Source of the DNA: Eubacteriales bacterium | Lineage (GTDB): Bacteria; Bacillota; Clostridia; Lachnospirales; Lachnospiraceae | Reading direction: 5' to 3' | NCBI GenBank assembly: GCA_030524585.1 | Contig: JAUNGJ010000007.1 | Location: 1-57,317, forward strand | DNA length: 57,317 bases | Shown here: piece after piece, positions 43,096 through 50,916 of the stretch | How the letters are laid out: every line of letters starts with the position of its first letter | How positions within the stretch are numbered: the stretch's first letter is position 1 | Notes under the pieces: generated by a model | Seen by the model: the letters and a program-made list of their open reading frames with translations, nothing else | Database searches by the model: none | What the model was told of the DNA's origin: nothing | Program-made: the position numbers and the translations under genes

Positions 43096-43721
43096 CATTC
43101 GATTATAAAAAGGAATACAGGGAGTTCTATCTGCCGCCTAAAAAGCCGGGATTGATCGAGATACCGGAGATGAGTTATGTGGCGGTCAGGGGGAAGGGCG
43201 ATCCTAATGAGCCGGATGGAGAGTACAAGGCTGCTATGCAGCTGTTATATGGGATTGCATTTACCATTAAGATGAGTTATAAGGGAAGCCGTCAGATAGA
43301 AGGATACTTTCCTTATGTGGTTCCGCCCCTGGAAGGTCTGTGGTGGCAGAAGGGTGTGGAAGGGATTGACTATGGGCATAAAGAGTTGTTTGAATGGATT
43401 TCCATGATCCGGCTGCCGGAATTTGTAACCAGGGAAGTGTTTGAGTGGGCGGTGAATGAGGCAACAGAGAAGAAGAAATGTGATTATTTCAAAGCAGAGT
43501 TTTTCACATATAAAGAAGGGCTTTGTGTCCAGTGCATGCATATCGGAAGCTATGATCATGAACCGGCAACTATACGGATGATGGGGGAATTTATTCGGGA
43601 GCAGGGATATAGGGCAGACTGGTCCGGGGGCCGTTATCATCACGAAATCTACCTTAGTGATCCGAGGCGGACAAAAGAAGATCGGCTGCGGACGGTCATC
43701 CGCCAGCCGATATGTATATGA
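43092..43721 (+). CDS. GyrI-like small-molecule-binding protein
   Basis: A 209-residue protein with the GyrI-like (SOUL/BmrR effector) fold: YVAVRGKGDPNEPDGEYKAAMQLLYGIAFTIKMSYKG near 28-65, GLWWQKG near 85, and AEFFTYKEGLCVQCMHIGSYDHEPATIRMMGEFI near 135, the last holding a conserved ligand-pocket pattern. Many such proteins hydrolyse or sequester xenobiotics. It has no attached DNA-binding domain. Coupled to yjbR and downstream of the WYL regulator, it is likely part of a small detoxification or sensing set. Confidence 0.88.
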   Translation: MTFDYKKEYREFYLPPKKPGLIEIPEMSYVAVRGKGDPNEPDGEYKAAMQLLYGIAFTIKMSYKGSRQIEGYFPYVVPPLEGLWWQKGVEGIDYGHKELFEWISMIRLPEFVTREVFEWAVNEATEKKKCDYFKAEFFTYKEGLCVQCMHIGSYDHEPATIRMMGEFIREQGYRADWSGGRYHHEIYLSDPRRTKEDRLRTVIRQPICI

Positions 43722-43780
43722 AGCGCGAATGCTGGTACATGAAAAATCAGACCTCTTGCGGCGAGCGGAATAAGAAATGG

Positions 43781-44449
43781 TCAGAAGCCGTATATTTTTC
43801 GATAGAAGAAGGCGATGAGCGGACTGCCGATAAAAAAGTATCCGAGAAATACCAGCAATAGTGTGAAATGGGCGCTGTACCGGACCCATTTACTGTGATT
43901 TTGATTATTTACCTGAAGCAGAGTTAATTTTCTAAAAATCAGCTTGTATACCAAAAAGCCCAGCATAGCTCCAAGAGTATTCATGATCAGGTCATCAATA
44001 TCGGTAGCTCTCCGGTCGAACAGCTGGCTGATTTCAATCAGGAGCGAAAATTCAAAGCCGGCAATCGCCGTCTGCAAAAAAGAGGCTCCGTCTTTCCAGA
44101 GCAGGGGAATGAGCACGCCCAGAGGAAGGAACATGAGCAGATTCATGATGAGACCGAAAATATCACTAAGCCCCCAGCCGACAAAAGGAATCAGATTGAT
44201 TTCCTCAAGCCGGATGATTTCATTTCCGTATCGGCCAATGTCCCGGATGCTGCCGGCGCCTGTTACTGTGAGTATGATAGCCAGCAGATACATAAATAGC
44301 TGCTGCCCCGCGATGAACCAGGGAGTAATAGGAATCCTGTTCTTTTTGTAAAGAAAACAGAACAGGATGCTGATGGGAATAAAAACCGGCAGCATGAACA
44401 GATAGTGCCTAAGGCCTTCTTGTAAATATGAAAATATTAATGAAAGCAT
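43781..44449 (-). CDS. VanZ family membrane protein
   Basis: A 222-residue protein with about five transmembrane helices. ITGAGSIRDIGRYGNEIIRLEEINLIPFVGWGLSDIFGLIMNLLMFLPLGVLIPLLW with GFEFSLLIEISQLFDRRATDIDDLIMNTLGAMLGFLVYKL is the VanZ-like core, with the conserved acidic E-I-x-Q and D-x-D-D-x-x-x-N-x-x-G motif. VanZ gives low-level teicoplanin resistance in enterococci; chromosomal homologues in clostridia have no proven role. I chose the ATG at 44449 because GGGAGGTT is 7 bases upstream. It stands alone. Confidence 0.9.
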   Translation of the reverse strand: MLSLIFSYLQEGLRHYLFMLPVFIPISILFCFLYKKNRIPITPWFIAGQQLFMYLLAIILTVTGAGSIRDIGRYGNEIIRLEEINLIPFVGWGLSDIFGLIMNLLMFLPLGVLIPLLWKDGASFLQTAIAGFEFSLLIEISQLFDRRATDIDDLIMNTLGAMLGFLVYKLIFRKLTLLQVNNQNHSKWVRYSAHFTLLLVFLGYFFIGSPLIAFFYRKIYGF

Positions 44450-44654
44450 ATGATAACCTCCCGTATTTTGTATTTGGGAAAACAGTAACACAGAAACTTT
44501 AATATACGGCGGGGATTTTGTTTAAGATTTTATGAAATTGATATAGCATTTATACAGCAAATACCAGCAAGCACATCCTTATTGCAAGAGCTGGCGGAAT
44601 GGAACAGGGTATGCTATAATTTTTCCAGACTTAGAAGGATTGAAGGTGGAATAT

Positions 44655-45092
44655 ATGCTGGAAGTAAAATTTTATGATGCGGTAAATGACAATCTGCTGA
44701 AGTTTGCGGTAATTATTGCCAGGCATGAAGGAAAGTGGGTGTTTTGTAAACACAGAGAACGGGATACCTATGAAGTGCCGGGCGGACATAGAGAGGACGG
44801 CGAAGAAATTCTGGATACGGCAAAGCGGGAGCTGGCAGAAGAAACCGGAGCAGTTGACTTTGAGATCAGTCCGGTATGCGTCTATTCTGTTACCGGGAAA
44901 AACCGTGTAAATGAAACGGGAGAAGAGACCTTCGGAATGCTTTACTATGCGGATATTTTGTCATTTGATCAGGAGCTGCACAGTGAGATGGAGAGGGTAG
45001 AGCTTTTTCGGGAGCTGCCGGAGAAATGGACCTATCCGCTGATCCAGCCATTGCTGATCCAGGAATACCAAAGAAGGAGACGGGCACAGTGA
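44655..45092 (+). CDS. Nudix hydrolase
   Basis: A 145-residue Nudix enzyme. The Nudix box GGHREDGEEILDTAKRELAEE, followed by TGA, has the full G-x5-E-x7-R-E-x2-E-E metal-binding pattern at about residues 43-66. The opening (FYDAVNDNLLKFAVIIARHEGKWVFCKH) is that of a nucleotide-sanitising or broad Nudix member. The ATG at 44655 with GAAGGTGG upstream is preferred to the TTG 15 bases earlier. Its stop overlaps the GTG start of the following oxidoreductase gene by four bases. Confidence 0.92.
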   Translation: MLEVKFYDAVNDNLLKFAVIIARHEGKWVFCKHRERDTYEVPGGHREDGEEILDTAKRELAEETGAVDFEISPVCVYSVTGKNRVNETGEETFGMLYYADILSFDQELHSEMERVELFRELPEKWTYPLIQPLLIQEYQRRRRAQ

Positions 45093-46069
45093 GCAGAACA
45101 ATTAATTGGGGAGTACTTGGAACAGCTTCCATTGCAAAAGGACAGGTAATACCGGGAATGATGAAGGCTGAGAATGCAAATCTCTATGCCATTGCAGGAC
45201 GTAATTCAAATAAAGTAAAAGCTTTTAAAGAAGAATTTGGATTTGAAAAAGGATATGATTCCCTGGATGAGCTTCTGGAGGATGAAGATGTGGACGCCGT
45301 GTATATTCCGCTGCCGAACAATCTTCACAGAGAATGGATTCTAAAAGCAGCAGAAAAGAAGAAGCATATTTTGTGTGAGAAACCTTTGGTGCCCTCGCCG
45401 GAGGAAGCAGAAGAGGTGGTTGCATTCTGCCGGAAGCAGGGGGTGATACTGGCAGAAGCATTTGCTTATCTGCACAATCCGATGACACGGGAAATCATCA
45501 ATATCGTCAGGGAGGGACAGATTGGAACACCGGTGCTGATTGAGGCGCATTTCTTTTCTAAGAAATGGCCGGAGGATAATATTCGTCTCCGGAAAGATTT
45601 GTATGGCGGCTGTACTTATGATCTGGCCTGCTATAATATCAGCATGATATTGCAGCTGATGGGAGAGATGCCATGCCAAATTGATGCAATGGCACATTTT
45701 TTGGAGAGTGGCGTGGATGATTACAGCAATCTGTTTCTGAAATTCCCGTCGGGAGCTTATGCTTCCGCAACCTGTGGCATGTGTTCCAGCGAACGGGCAA
45801 CCAGATTGTATGTACATGGTTCGGAAGGAACTGTGGAGACAGAGATTGCCTATAATGGGGAAGGAGAACTGAGCTATTATCTGACGAAAGGAAAAGAACG
45901 AAACCTGCATAAGGTGCAGGTCCCGAGTAATTATATGCTGGAGATAGAGCAGTTCGGACGATGCGTGCTGGGGGAAGAGGCGGAGCCGTTAGTAAGTAAT
46001 GCATTTACCTTGCAGGTAGCCCGGATAGTGCAGGAGGCTTTGAAAAAAATCGGATATGAAAGCTTTTGA
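45089..46069 (+). CDS. Gfo/Idh/MocA family oxidoreductase
   Basis: A 326-residue NAD(P)-dependent sugar-type oxidoreductase. The Rossmann part reads INWGVLGTASIAKGQVIPGMMKAENANLYAIAGRN, with VDAVYIPLPNNLHREWILKAAEKKKHILCEKPL near 80-112 holding the conserved EKP lysine. The C-terminal sheet domain follows from about 125 (GTPVLIEAHFFSKKW; YGGCTYDLACYNISMI). The start is a GTG preceded by AAGGAGACGG and overlapping the Nudix stop; a longer in-frame start inside the Nudix gene lacks a site. Substrate is unknown. Confidence 0.92.
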   Translation: MSRTINWGVLGTASIAKGQVIPGMMKAENANLYAIAGRNSNKVKAFKEEFGFEKGYDSLDELLEDEDVDAVYIPLPNNLHREWILKAAEKKKHILCEKPLVPSPEEAEEVVAFCRKQGVILAEAFAYLHNPMTREIINIVREGQIGTPVLIEAHFFSKKWPEDNIRLRKDLYGGCTYDLACYNISMILQLMGEMPCQIDAMAHFLESGVDDYSNLFLKFPSGAYASATCGMCSSERATRLYVHGSEGTVETEIAYNGEGELSYYLTKGKERNLHKVQVPSNYMLEIEQFGRCVLGEEAEPLVSNAFTLQVARIVQEALKKIGYESF

Positions 46070-46074
46070 TGATA

Positions 46075-46392
46075 TTATATGAATCGCACTACGATATTCT
46101 CACAGACGAATACGACTATGCAGCACAGTGCGGCAATTCCCACCATATTGACTCCGCGCCAGGCGGCGACAATTCCAACGATTAATGCGAGGATTCCGGC
46201 AAGCGGTATCTGAGGCGCTGTAATGATTGCCGGAAAAGTCATGACCGCAAGAGTCACATAGGGTACATAGTAAAGAAAGGACCGGATAAACGGATTCTTG
46301 ATCTTTCTTCGGATTAAGGTCAGAGGAAGCACGCGGATGAGAGTGGAAACAATACCCGCTACCAGTATATAAAGATAGATATTATGCGTCAT
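46075..46392 (-). CDS. azlD: AzlD family branched-chain amino acid exporter subunit
   Basis: A 105-residue membrane protein with three to four hydrophobic helices: LVAGIVSTLIRVLPLTLIRRKIKNPFIRSFLYYVPYVTLAVMTFPAII is the AzlD pattern with the conserved R-x-L-P-L motif. It pairs with AzlC, whose gene it overlaps by 11 bases, as in the azlCD exporters of branched-chain amino acids. It is convergent with the Gfo/Idh gene, whose stop lies 5 bases away. Confidence 0.92.
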   Translation of the reverse strand: MTHNIYLYILVAGIVSTLIRVLPLTLIRRKIKNPFIRSFLYYVPYVTLAVMTFPAIITAPQIPLAGILALIVGIVAAWRGVNMVGIAALCCIVVFVCENIVVRFI

Positions 46393-47134
46393 ATTCAGGG
46401 TCCTCCTTATCTGTTACTGTATGGGATTCTTCATCCTCCCGAAGAGGAAATAAAATAGCGGCAGCACCGGCAATCAGTACGGTCAAAAGGCTGATTTTCA
46501 TGCTGTCGGACAGATGGCTGAACAAGGAAATTTTGGATACGGCAAAGCTCACCAGAAAGCTTATGATGATTACGCCGCAAACAACCTTGTCAGTCTTGGC
46601 AGCAGGAATGATGATTGCAACAAACATACCGTACAATGCCACACTTAAGGCACTGACAATCGCTGTCGGCAGAATATTACCTGCGACGATTCCCATGGCA
46701 GTTCCCAGCGACCAGCTTGGAATTGCGATGGCTATTGCGCCGTAGCTGTAATAAGGGTTCAGAGAACCAACCCTTGCAATACTGATCCCGAAGATTTCAT
46801 CCGTGATTCCAAATCCGACCAGAAATCTGTGAATAAGGGAAGTTTCGGAATCAATTCGCTGGCTCAGTGCACAGCTCATAAGCAGATATCTGATATTGGT
46901 AACCAGAATGACAAATGCCATTTCAAAGTAGGAAGCATTTGCCATAATAACGGTAAATTCAGCATATTCACCTGCGGAGGCATGGTTTAATATACTGGAT
47001 ATGAATCCCTGAATGGGAGTTAATCCGGCCTTTTTTGCTACGATTCCCAGAGAAAATGCTACTGCGAAGTATCCGAGAGCAATAGGAATTCCGTCGCGTA
47101 TTCCGTTGATAAAAGCGTTTTTGCTGCGGTTCAT
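46382..47134 (-). CDS. azlC: AzlC family branched-chain amino acid exporter subunit
   Basis: A 250-residue protein with about six to eight helices. AFINGIRDGIPIALGYFAVAFSLGIVAKKAGLTPIQGFISSILNHASAGEYAEF opens the AzlC family pattern, and LVTNIRYLLMSCALSQRI plus LVGFGITDEIFGI follow. With AzlD it exports branched-chain amino acids or analogues. It is first in the minus-strand pair; AGGTGACG lies near the start. Confidence 0.93.
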   Translation of the reverse strand: MNRSKNAFINGIRDGIPIALGYFAVAFSLGIVAKKAGLTPIQGFISSILNHASAGEYAEFTVIMANASYFEMAFVILVTNIRYLLMSCALSQRIDSETSLIHRFLVGFGITDEIFGISIARVGSLNPYYSYGAIAIAIPSWSLGTAMGIVAGNILPTAIVSALSVALYGMFVAIIIPAAKTDKVVCGVIIISFLVSFAVSKISLFSHLSDSMKISLLTVLIAGAAAILFPLREDEESHTVTDKEDPEYDA

Positions 47135-47204
47135 CTTTCGTCACCTCGTGATAATGTATACTGATTGGACTGCTGATATTTCATAAGGTATAGAGTTTTG
47201 CAGT

Positions 47205-47747
47205 CTACAAATGAAACTCTCTGTAGGATTTCCCTTCCAGATTTTTCCAGGTAAATGTGCCGTCTCCCAGTATCATATAGCTGTGCTCACTGCCATTCTT
47301 CGGAATGGAGACGGAACCAGGATTCAGATAGTATTTGCCATCGAATTCTTCCAGCGCCGGAATGTGTGTGTGTCCATGGAGCAGGATATCTCCGCGTTTA
47401 AGCATGGGGGGATTGGAAGTATTATAGTTGTGACCGTGAGTAGCAAATATCATATGTCCCTGCTCGTACAGAATACAGTAATCCGCAAGAATGGGGAATG
47501 CTAACACCATCTGATCCACTTCCGTATCGCAATTTCCGCGGACGCATAAGAGCTCTTCCTTCATGTCGTTGAGCAGGGTAATGACCTCTTTGGGTGCATA
47601 GCCTTCCGGCAGATCATTTCTTGGACCGTGATAGAGAATATCTCCAAGGAGCAGCAGTTTATCCGGCTGTTCCAATCTATACTGTTCCAGAAGCCTGCGA
47701 AGGTAATATGCGCTTCCGTGAATGTCAGATGCAATCATTAATTTCAT
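47205..47747 (-). CDS. yfcE: YfcE-type metallophosphodiesterase
   Basis: A 180-residue calcineurin-like phosphoesterase. Metal-binding motifs are LMIASDIHGSAYYL (D-x-H), LLLGDILYHGPRN (GD), CVRGNCDTEVD (GNCD, the YfcE variant of GNHD), ATHGHNY and LLHGHTHIPALEEFDGKYYLNPGS. The family hydrolyses phosphodiesters with Mn. Length and start (GGAT site upstream) are normal. It stands alone. Confidence 0.93.
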   Translation of the reverse strand: MKLMIASDIHGSAYYLRRLLEQYRLEQPDKLLLLGDILYHGPRNDLPEGYAPKEVITLLNDMKEELLCVRGNCDTEVDQMVLAFPILADYCILYEQGHMIFATHGHNYNTSNPPMLKRGDILLHGHTHIPALEEFDGKYYLNPGSVSIPKNGSEHSYMILGDGTFTWKNLEGKSYREFHL

Positions 47748-47952
47748 GGTAAAAATCCTTTCTGTGAATCACAATTAAATAATAACAAATAATTATTTGC
47801 CATATTAGTATATCTTTTCCGGAAGGGAGATTCAAGTGTCTGAATTATCAGATATTGAGTTATCATGGAGCGGTTTTAAGACTTGCAATAGACGGGGGTA
47901 TCGATTAAACTATTAAATGAATACGATTTGGAGAATGCTAGGAGAAAATAGG

Positions 47953-48747
47953 ATGATTAGGCTGATTATTACAGATGTAGATGATACGTTAGTTCCGGAG
48001 TCCTGCAGCGTGATTAATCCGGAATATTATGATATTATCCGGGAATGCAGGAAAAAGGGGATATTTTTTGGAGTGGCAAGCGGCAGACAGAAGCCCTGCG
48101 TGAAAAATCTGTTTCGTCCGGTTCTGGACGAGATATTTATTCTGGCAGACAATGGGACGGATATTTGGGCAAAGGATTATACAATATCTATGAAAATTCC
48201 GAATGAAGATTATCAGGGGCTTGCAAGAGAGTATTATGAGCTGGGCGATGAATATAATATCATGTCCTGCAAGCCGGATATTGCATATATTGAGAATGGG
48301 CATGAAGAATATTATGAGCATATGCGAAGCTATCCATATGAGTTGGAATATGTGGAGAATGCCGCGGATTTAACCGATATCTGCAAGGTGTCCATATGGC
48401 GTAGGGAAGGCATCGAGCAGGATGTGGAAGAAAGAATGAGGAGGAGCTGGTCAGACAGGATGGAGGTCTGCCTTGGCGGAGAGTGCTTTCTCGACTTTAT
48501 GAATAAAGGCTGCAATAAGGGAAAAGCGCTGTCCATTATTCAGGAACATTATGGAATAAAACCAGAGGAGACAGCTGCCTTTGGTAATGCAGATAATGAT
48601 ATTCCAATGCTCCGGCAGGCGAAATACAGCTATGCAGTTGCCGGCGCCAGCGATAATCTGAAGGCGGTTGCCAGTGAGGTGATCGGTGAGATGAAGGACG
48701 ATGCAGTGCTGAAGAAGATCCGGGAGATACTGGACGAGCAGAAATAA
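47953..48747 (+). CDS. Cof-type HAD-superfamily hydrolase
   Basis: A 264-residue HAD phosphatase. Motif I is ITDVDDTLVPES at the N-terminus with nucleophile Asp, motif II GVASGRQKPCVKNLF, then ILADNGTDIWAKD. Motif III/IV lies near 205-225, NKGCNKGKALSIIQEHYGIKPEETAAFGNADNDIPMLRQAKYSYAVAGA, with GNADND coordinating Mg. C2-cap members dephosphorylate sugar phosphates or flavin precursors. AGGAGAAAATAGG precedes the ATG at 47953; the earlier in-frame start lacks such a site. Confidence 0.93.
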   Translation: MIRLIITDVDDTLVPESCSVINPEYYDIIRECRKKGIFFGVASGRQKPCVKNLFRPVLDEIFILADNGTDIWAKDYTISMKIPNEDYQGLAREYYELGDEYNIMSCKPDIAYIENGHEEYYEHMRSYPYELEYVENAADLTDICKVSIWRREGIEQDVEERMRRSWSDRMEVCLGGECFLDFMNKGCNKGKALSIIQEHYGIKPEETAAFGNADNDIPMLRQAKYSYAVAGASDNLKAVASEVIGEMKDDAVLKKIREILDEQK

Positions 48748-48829
48748 AAGGTATCCAGACAAAGGATTTCCGGATAAATGGTTTCACAGGAGAAGAGATC
48801 CAAATGGCACAGATCGGGATAAGAGTTTC

Positions 48830-48858
48830 TTGATTTGGCGGGAGTGTTTGGGTATACT
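48830..48858 (+). promoter_or_regulatory. Promoter of the CsoR-family gene
   Basis: TTGATT (48830-48835), a 17-base spacer and TATACT (48853-48858), about 40 bases before the ATG. The GC-rich spacer GGCGGGAGTGTTTGGG may be the metal-repressor operator, since CsoR family sites carry G-tracts; this is inference. Confidence 0.55.
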
Positions 48859-48899
48859 TTAGATATATAAGATTAGATAAAGAGGCGAAGTTACAAACA

Positions 48900-49268
48900 A
48901 TGAAGAATGAACAGATACACGAACATACTCATGGACCGGGACACGAGCATGCTCACGAGCACATTCATGGGCATTCTCATAGCCATGAAGCTCATAAGCA
49001 TGTGCACAGCATGGAAGAGAAAAAGGCGGTCATTAACCGTCTGTCCAAGGCGATCGGACATCTGGAGGCCGTTAAGCGAATGGTGGAGCGGGATGAAGAC
49101 TGCAGTGAGGTTCTGATTCAGCTGGCGGCGGTGCGCTCCGCAATCAATAATACGGGAAAGGTGATACTGAAAAATCATATCAATCACTGTATTGTCGAGG
49201 CGGTAGAAGAGGGAGATCAGGAGGCCATTGAGCTTTTGAATCAGGCCATTGATAAGTTTATGAAATAA
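48900..49268 (+). CDS. CsoR/RcnR-family metal sensor with His-rich N-terminus
   Basis: A 122-residue all-helical repressor. Residues about 7-37 form a His-rich tail (HEHTHGPGHEHAHEHIHGHS and beyond, at least 13 His). The core reads VINRLSKAIGHLEAVKRMVERDEDCSEVLIQLAAVRSAINNTGKVILKNHINHCIVEA. It keeps the C-(x24-25)-H-x3-C copper-site pattern (Cys in EDCSE, His and Cys in NHINHC). RcnR/InrS-type nickel sensors use N-terminal His as well, so Ni, Co or Cu is possible. It lies directly upstream of the ACS-like/CooC-like operon, divided from it by a terminator. Metal identity is inferred, not shown. Confidence 0.88.
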   Translation: MKNEQIHEHTHGPGHEHAHEHIHGHSHSHEAHKHVHSMEEKKAVINRLSKAIGHLEAVKRMVERDEDCSEVLIQLAAVRSAINNTGKVILKNHINHCIVEAVEEGDQEAIELLNQAIDKFMK

Positions 49269-49305
49269 AACAGATATATGCGGTAAGTAATAGATATAGA
49301 CATAG

Positions 49306-49360
49306 ACGGATTGCTAAATTCGTGCCAAAATGACACGGATTTAACAATCCGTTTCTTTTT
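49306..49360 (+). terminator. Strong terminator after the metal sensor
   Basis: ACGGATTGCTAAATTCGTG pairs with CACGGATTTAACAATCCGT (18 of 19 positions, allowing G-U) over a 9-base loop and ends in TTTCTTTTT. It separates the sensor gene from the operon at 49421. Confidence 0.88.
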
Positions 49361-49420
49361 GTATACAGTTCTCTCGTGATACCATAACTGTGAGAAAATA
49401 ATGGTCTGCGGGAGGAAGAT

Positions 49421-50137
49421 ATGAAACTATTTGATGAAATTATCCGACAGACAAAAGAGGTTCTGGCAGGTCAGACATTTCGTTCCTTTTCTTATGAGGC
49501 GGAATTGGCATGGCCATGTGGGAAATCTCTGGAAATGGTGCTTCTTAGGGACGCGGCCTTTGAGCTGGGAGGAGATGGAAAGGATTCGGTAAATTATACT
49601 TGTATTACAGATACCCGGGGGTTGATCCCGAAGAATGAGATTTTATTGTACGGACCGGATCTTTCAGAAATCAGAGGAGACGTTTCATTTGCGCGGATTA
49701 CCCATTTGTCGGTAAAAGATATGGATGAGATGGAGAGTGATGAACTGTACCGCTTTATCCGGGAGATGGAATATGTGAAATATCATATGTTTCCTGAGGG
49801 ATATATGGTGCGGGTTTCCGCAAAAAGCAGCAGAGAGCAGGCAAGGGTCAGCAGACAGGCGATTCGGCGGGGAATCAGCTTTGCGCAGATTGGAAATGCC
49901 TACATAGAAAACTATCTGAAGAATCCTAAAGTGAAGGCCGTACAGATGATATTTGTCACGGACCGGGAGTCTCTGAGAAAATTGCAGAAGCTTGCGGGGC
50001 AGGCGAATGAGATCACCCTGGCGCTTGACCATATTCTGCAGGGGCTGGAGATGAACTGTGCAGCCTGCGATCTGAAAGCAATCTGTACGGAGGTAGAAGG
50101 GATGCGGAAGATGCACAGAGAACAAATGAGGAGGTAA
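49421..50137 (+). CDS. Orphan acetyl-CoA synthase (ACS/CdhC)-like domain protein
   Basis: A 238-residue cytoplasmic protein. LEMVLLRDAAFELGGDGKDSVNYTCITDTRGLIPKNEILLYGPDLSEIRGDVSFARITHLSV (about 38-100), YVKYHMFPEGYMVRVSAKSSREQARVSRQAIRRGISFAQIGNAYIENYLKNPKVKAVQMIFVTD (about 112-175) and HILQGLEMNCAACDLKAICTEVEGMRKMHRE at the end are the pattern of a conserved segment of acetyl-CoA synthase / CdhC beta subunits. The C-terminal catalytic part that holds cluster A is absent. NCAACDLKAIC offers three Cys for metal binding. It starts the operon with CooC-like, 2-hydroxyacyl-CoA dehydratase-like and activator genes. GGGAGGAAG precedes the ATG. The function is not known. Confidence 0.8.
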   Translation: MKLFDEIIRQTKEVLAGQTFRSFSYEAELAWPCGKSLEMVLLRDAAFELGGDGKDSVNYTCITDTRGLIPKNEILLYGPDLSEIRGDVSFARITHLSVKDMDEMESDELYRFIREMEYVKYHMFPEGYMVRVSAKSSREQARVSRQAIRRGISFAQIGNAYIENYLKNPKVKAVQMIFVTDRESLRKLQKLAGQANEITLALDHILQGLEMNCAACDLKAICTEVEGMRKMHREQMRR

Positions 50138-50141
50138 AAGG

Positions 50142-50897
50142 ATGGGACAGAACACGAAGATCATAGCGGTAGTGGGAAAAGGCGGTGTCGGAAAAACCGC
50201 GTTGGCAGCAGCGCTGGTAAGAAGTCTGGTGGAGAACCGGCCGGGATCAAGGATTCTTGCTATTGACGCAGATCCGGCGGTAGGGCTTGCAACAGCGCTG
50301 CAGGTACAGGTGAAGGAAACGCTGGATGATATCCGTCAGGAGATTACAAAAGAAGTGGGGACGGATTTGAAGGATGTGCAGGATATTTTATCAGAAGCCA
50401 GATTCCGGCTGCTGGATATGATGGAGGAAAAGAGGGATTTTGCATTTGTGGCTATCGGAAGACCGGAATCATCCGGCTGCTATTGTGCGATTAATTCCTA
50501 TCTGCGGGATACGATCACCGTACTGGCAGAACAGTTTGATTATGTTGTCATTGACGGAGAGGCCGGAATTGAACAGGTAAACCGGAGAGTTATGGAGAAG
50601 GTGAGCCATCTTCTTCTGGTCAGTGACCAGAGCCGTAAGGGGATTCAGGTAATCCGCACCATCCAGGGAGTGGCAAAAGACCTGGTGCAGTATGAGAGAC
50701 TTGGCGTGGTGATCAACCGGGTTCCTGTAGGAGGTATCCGGATTCCGGAGCCGGTAGAACATGCAGAGACTATTTACATTACGGAGGATCACTCCCAGAT
50801 GATGAACGATATAGAGGGAAAGAGCGTCTTTGAGCTTCCAGAGGATTCGGCGCTGATTACAGGGGCGGAGGAAATTCTTCGGAAACTGGACGTTTAA
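50142..50897 (+). CDS. CooC/AcsF-like nickel-maturation ATPase
   Basis: A 251-residue MinD-type P-loop ATPase. The deviant Walker A is VVGKGGVGKTALAAALVR near 10-28, switch I includes IDADPAVGLATAL near 47, and YVVIDGEAGIEQVNRRV near 128 is Walker B/switch II. GRPESSGCYCAINSYLRDTI near 112 holds the CxC motif that in CooC binds Ni(II) at the dimer interface. CooC and AcsF insert nickel into CODH and ACS. Here it lies 4 bases after the ACS-like gene and 19 before dehydratase-family genes, with no CODH nearby. I infer metal loading of the ACS-like protein or of a dehydratase-like partner. Confidence 0.88.
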   Translation: MGQNTKIIAVVGKGGVGKTALAAALVRSLVENRPGSRILAIDADPAVGLATALQVQVKETLDDIRQEITKEVGTDLKDVQDILSEARFRLLDMMEEKRDFAFVAIGRPESSGCYCAINSYLRDTITVLAEQFDYVVIDGEAGIEQVNRRVMEKVSHLLLVSDQSRKGIQVIRTIQGVAKDLVQYERLGVVINRVPVGGIRIPEPVEHAETIYITEDHSQMMNDIEGKSVFELPEDSALITGAEEILRKLDV

Positions 50898-50916
50898 CAA
50901 GGAGGGATGAAAATAT

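Noticed and set aside
48939-49017. His-rich repeat as a tandem DNA repeat or CRISPR-like array
   Set aside because: The repeated CAT/CAC-GAG pattern is the codon trace of an HxH protein tail in a supported CsoR-family gene, with no spacers.
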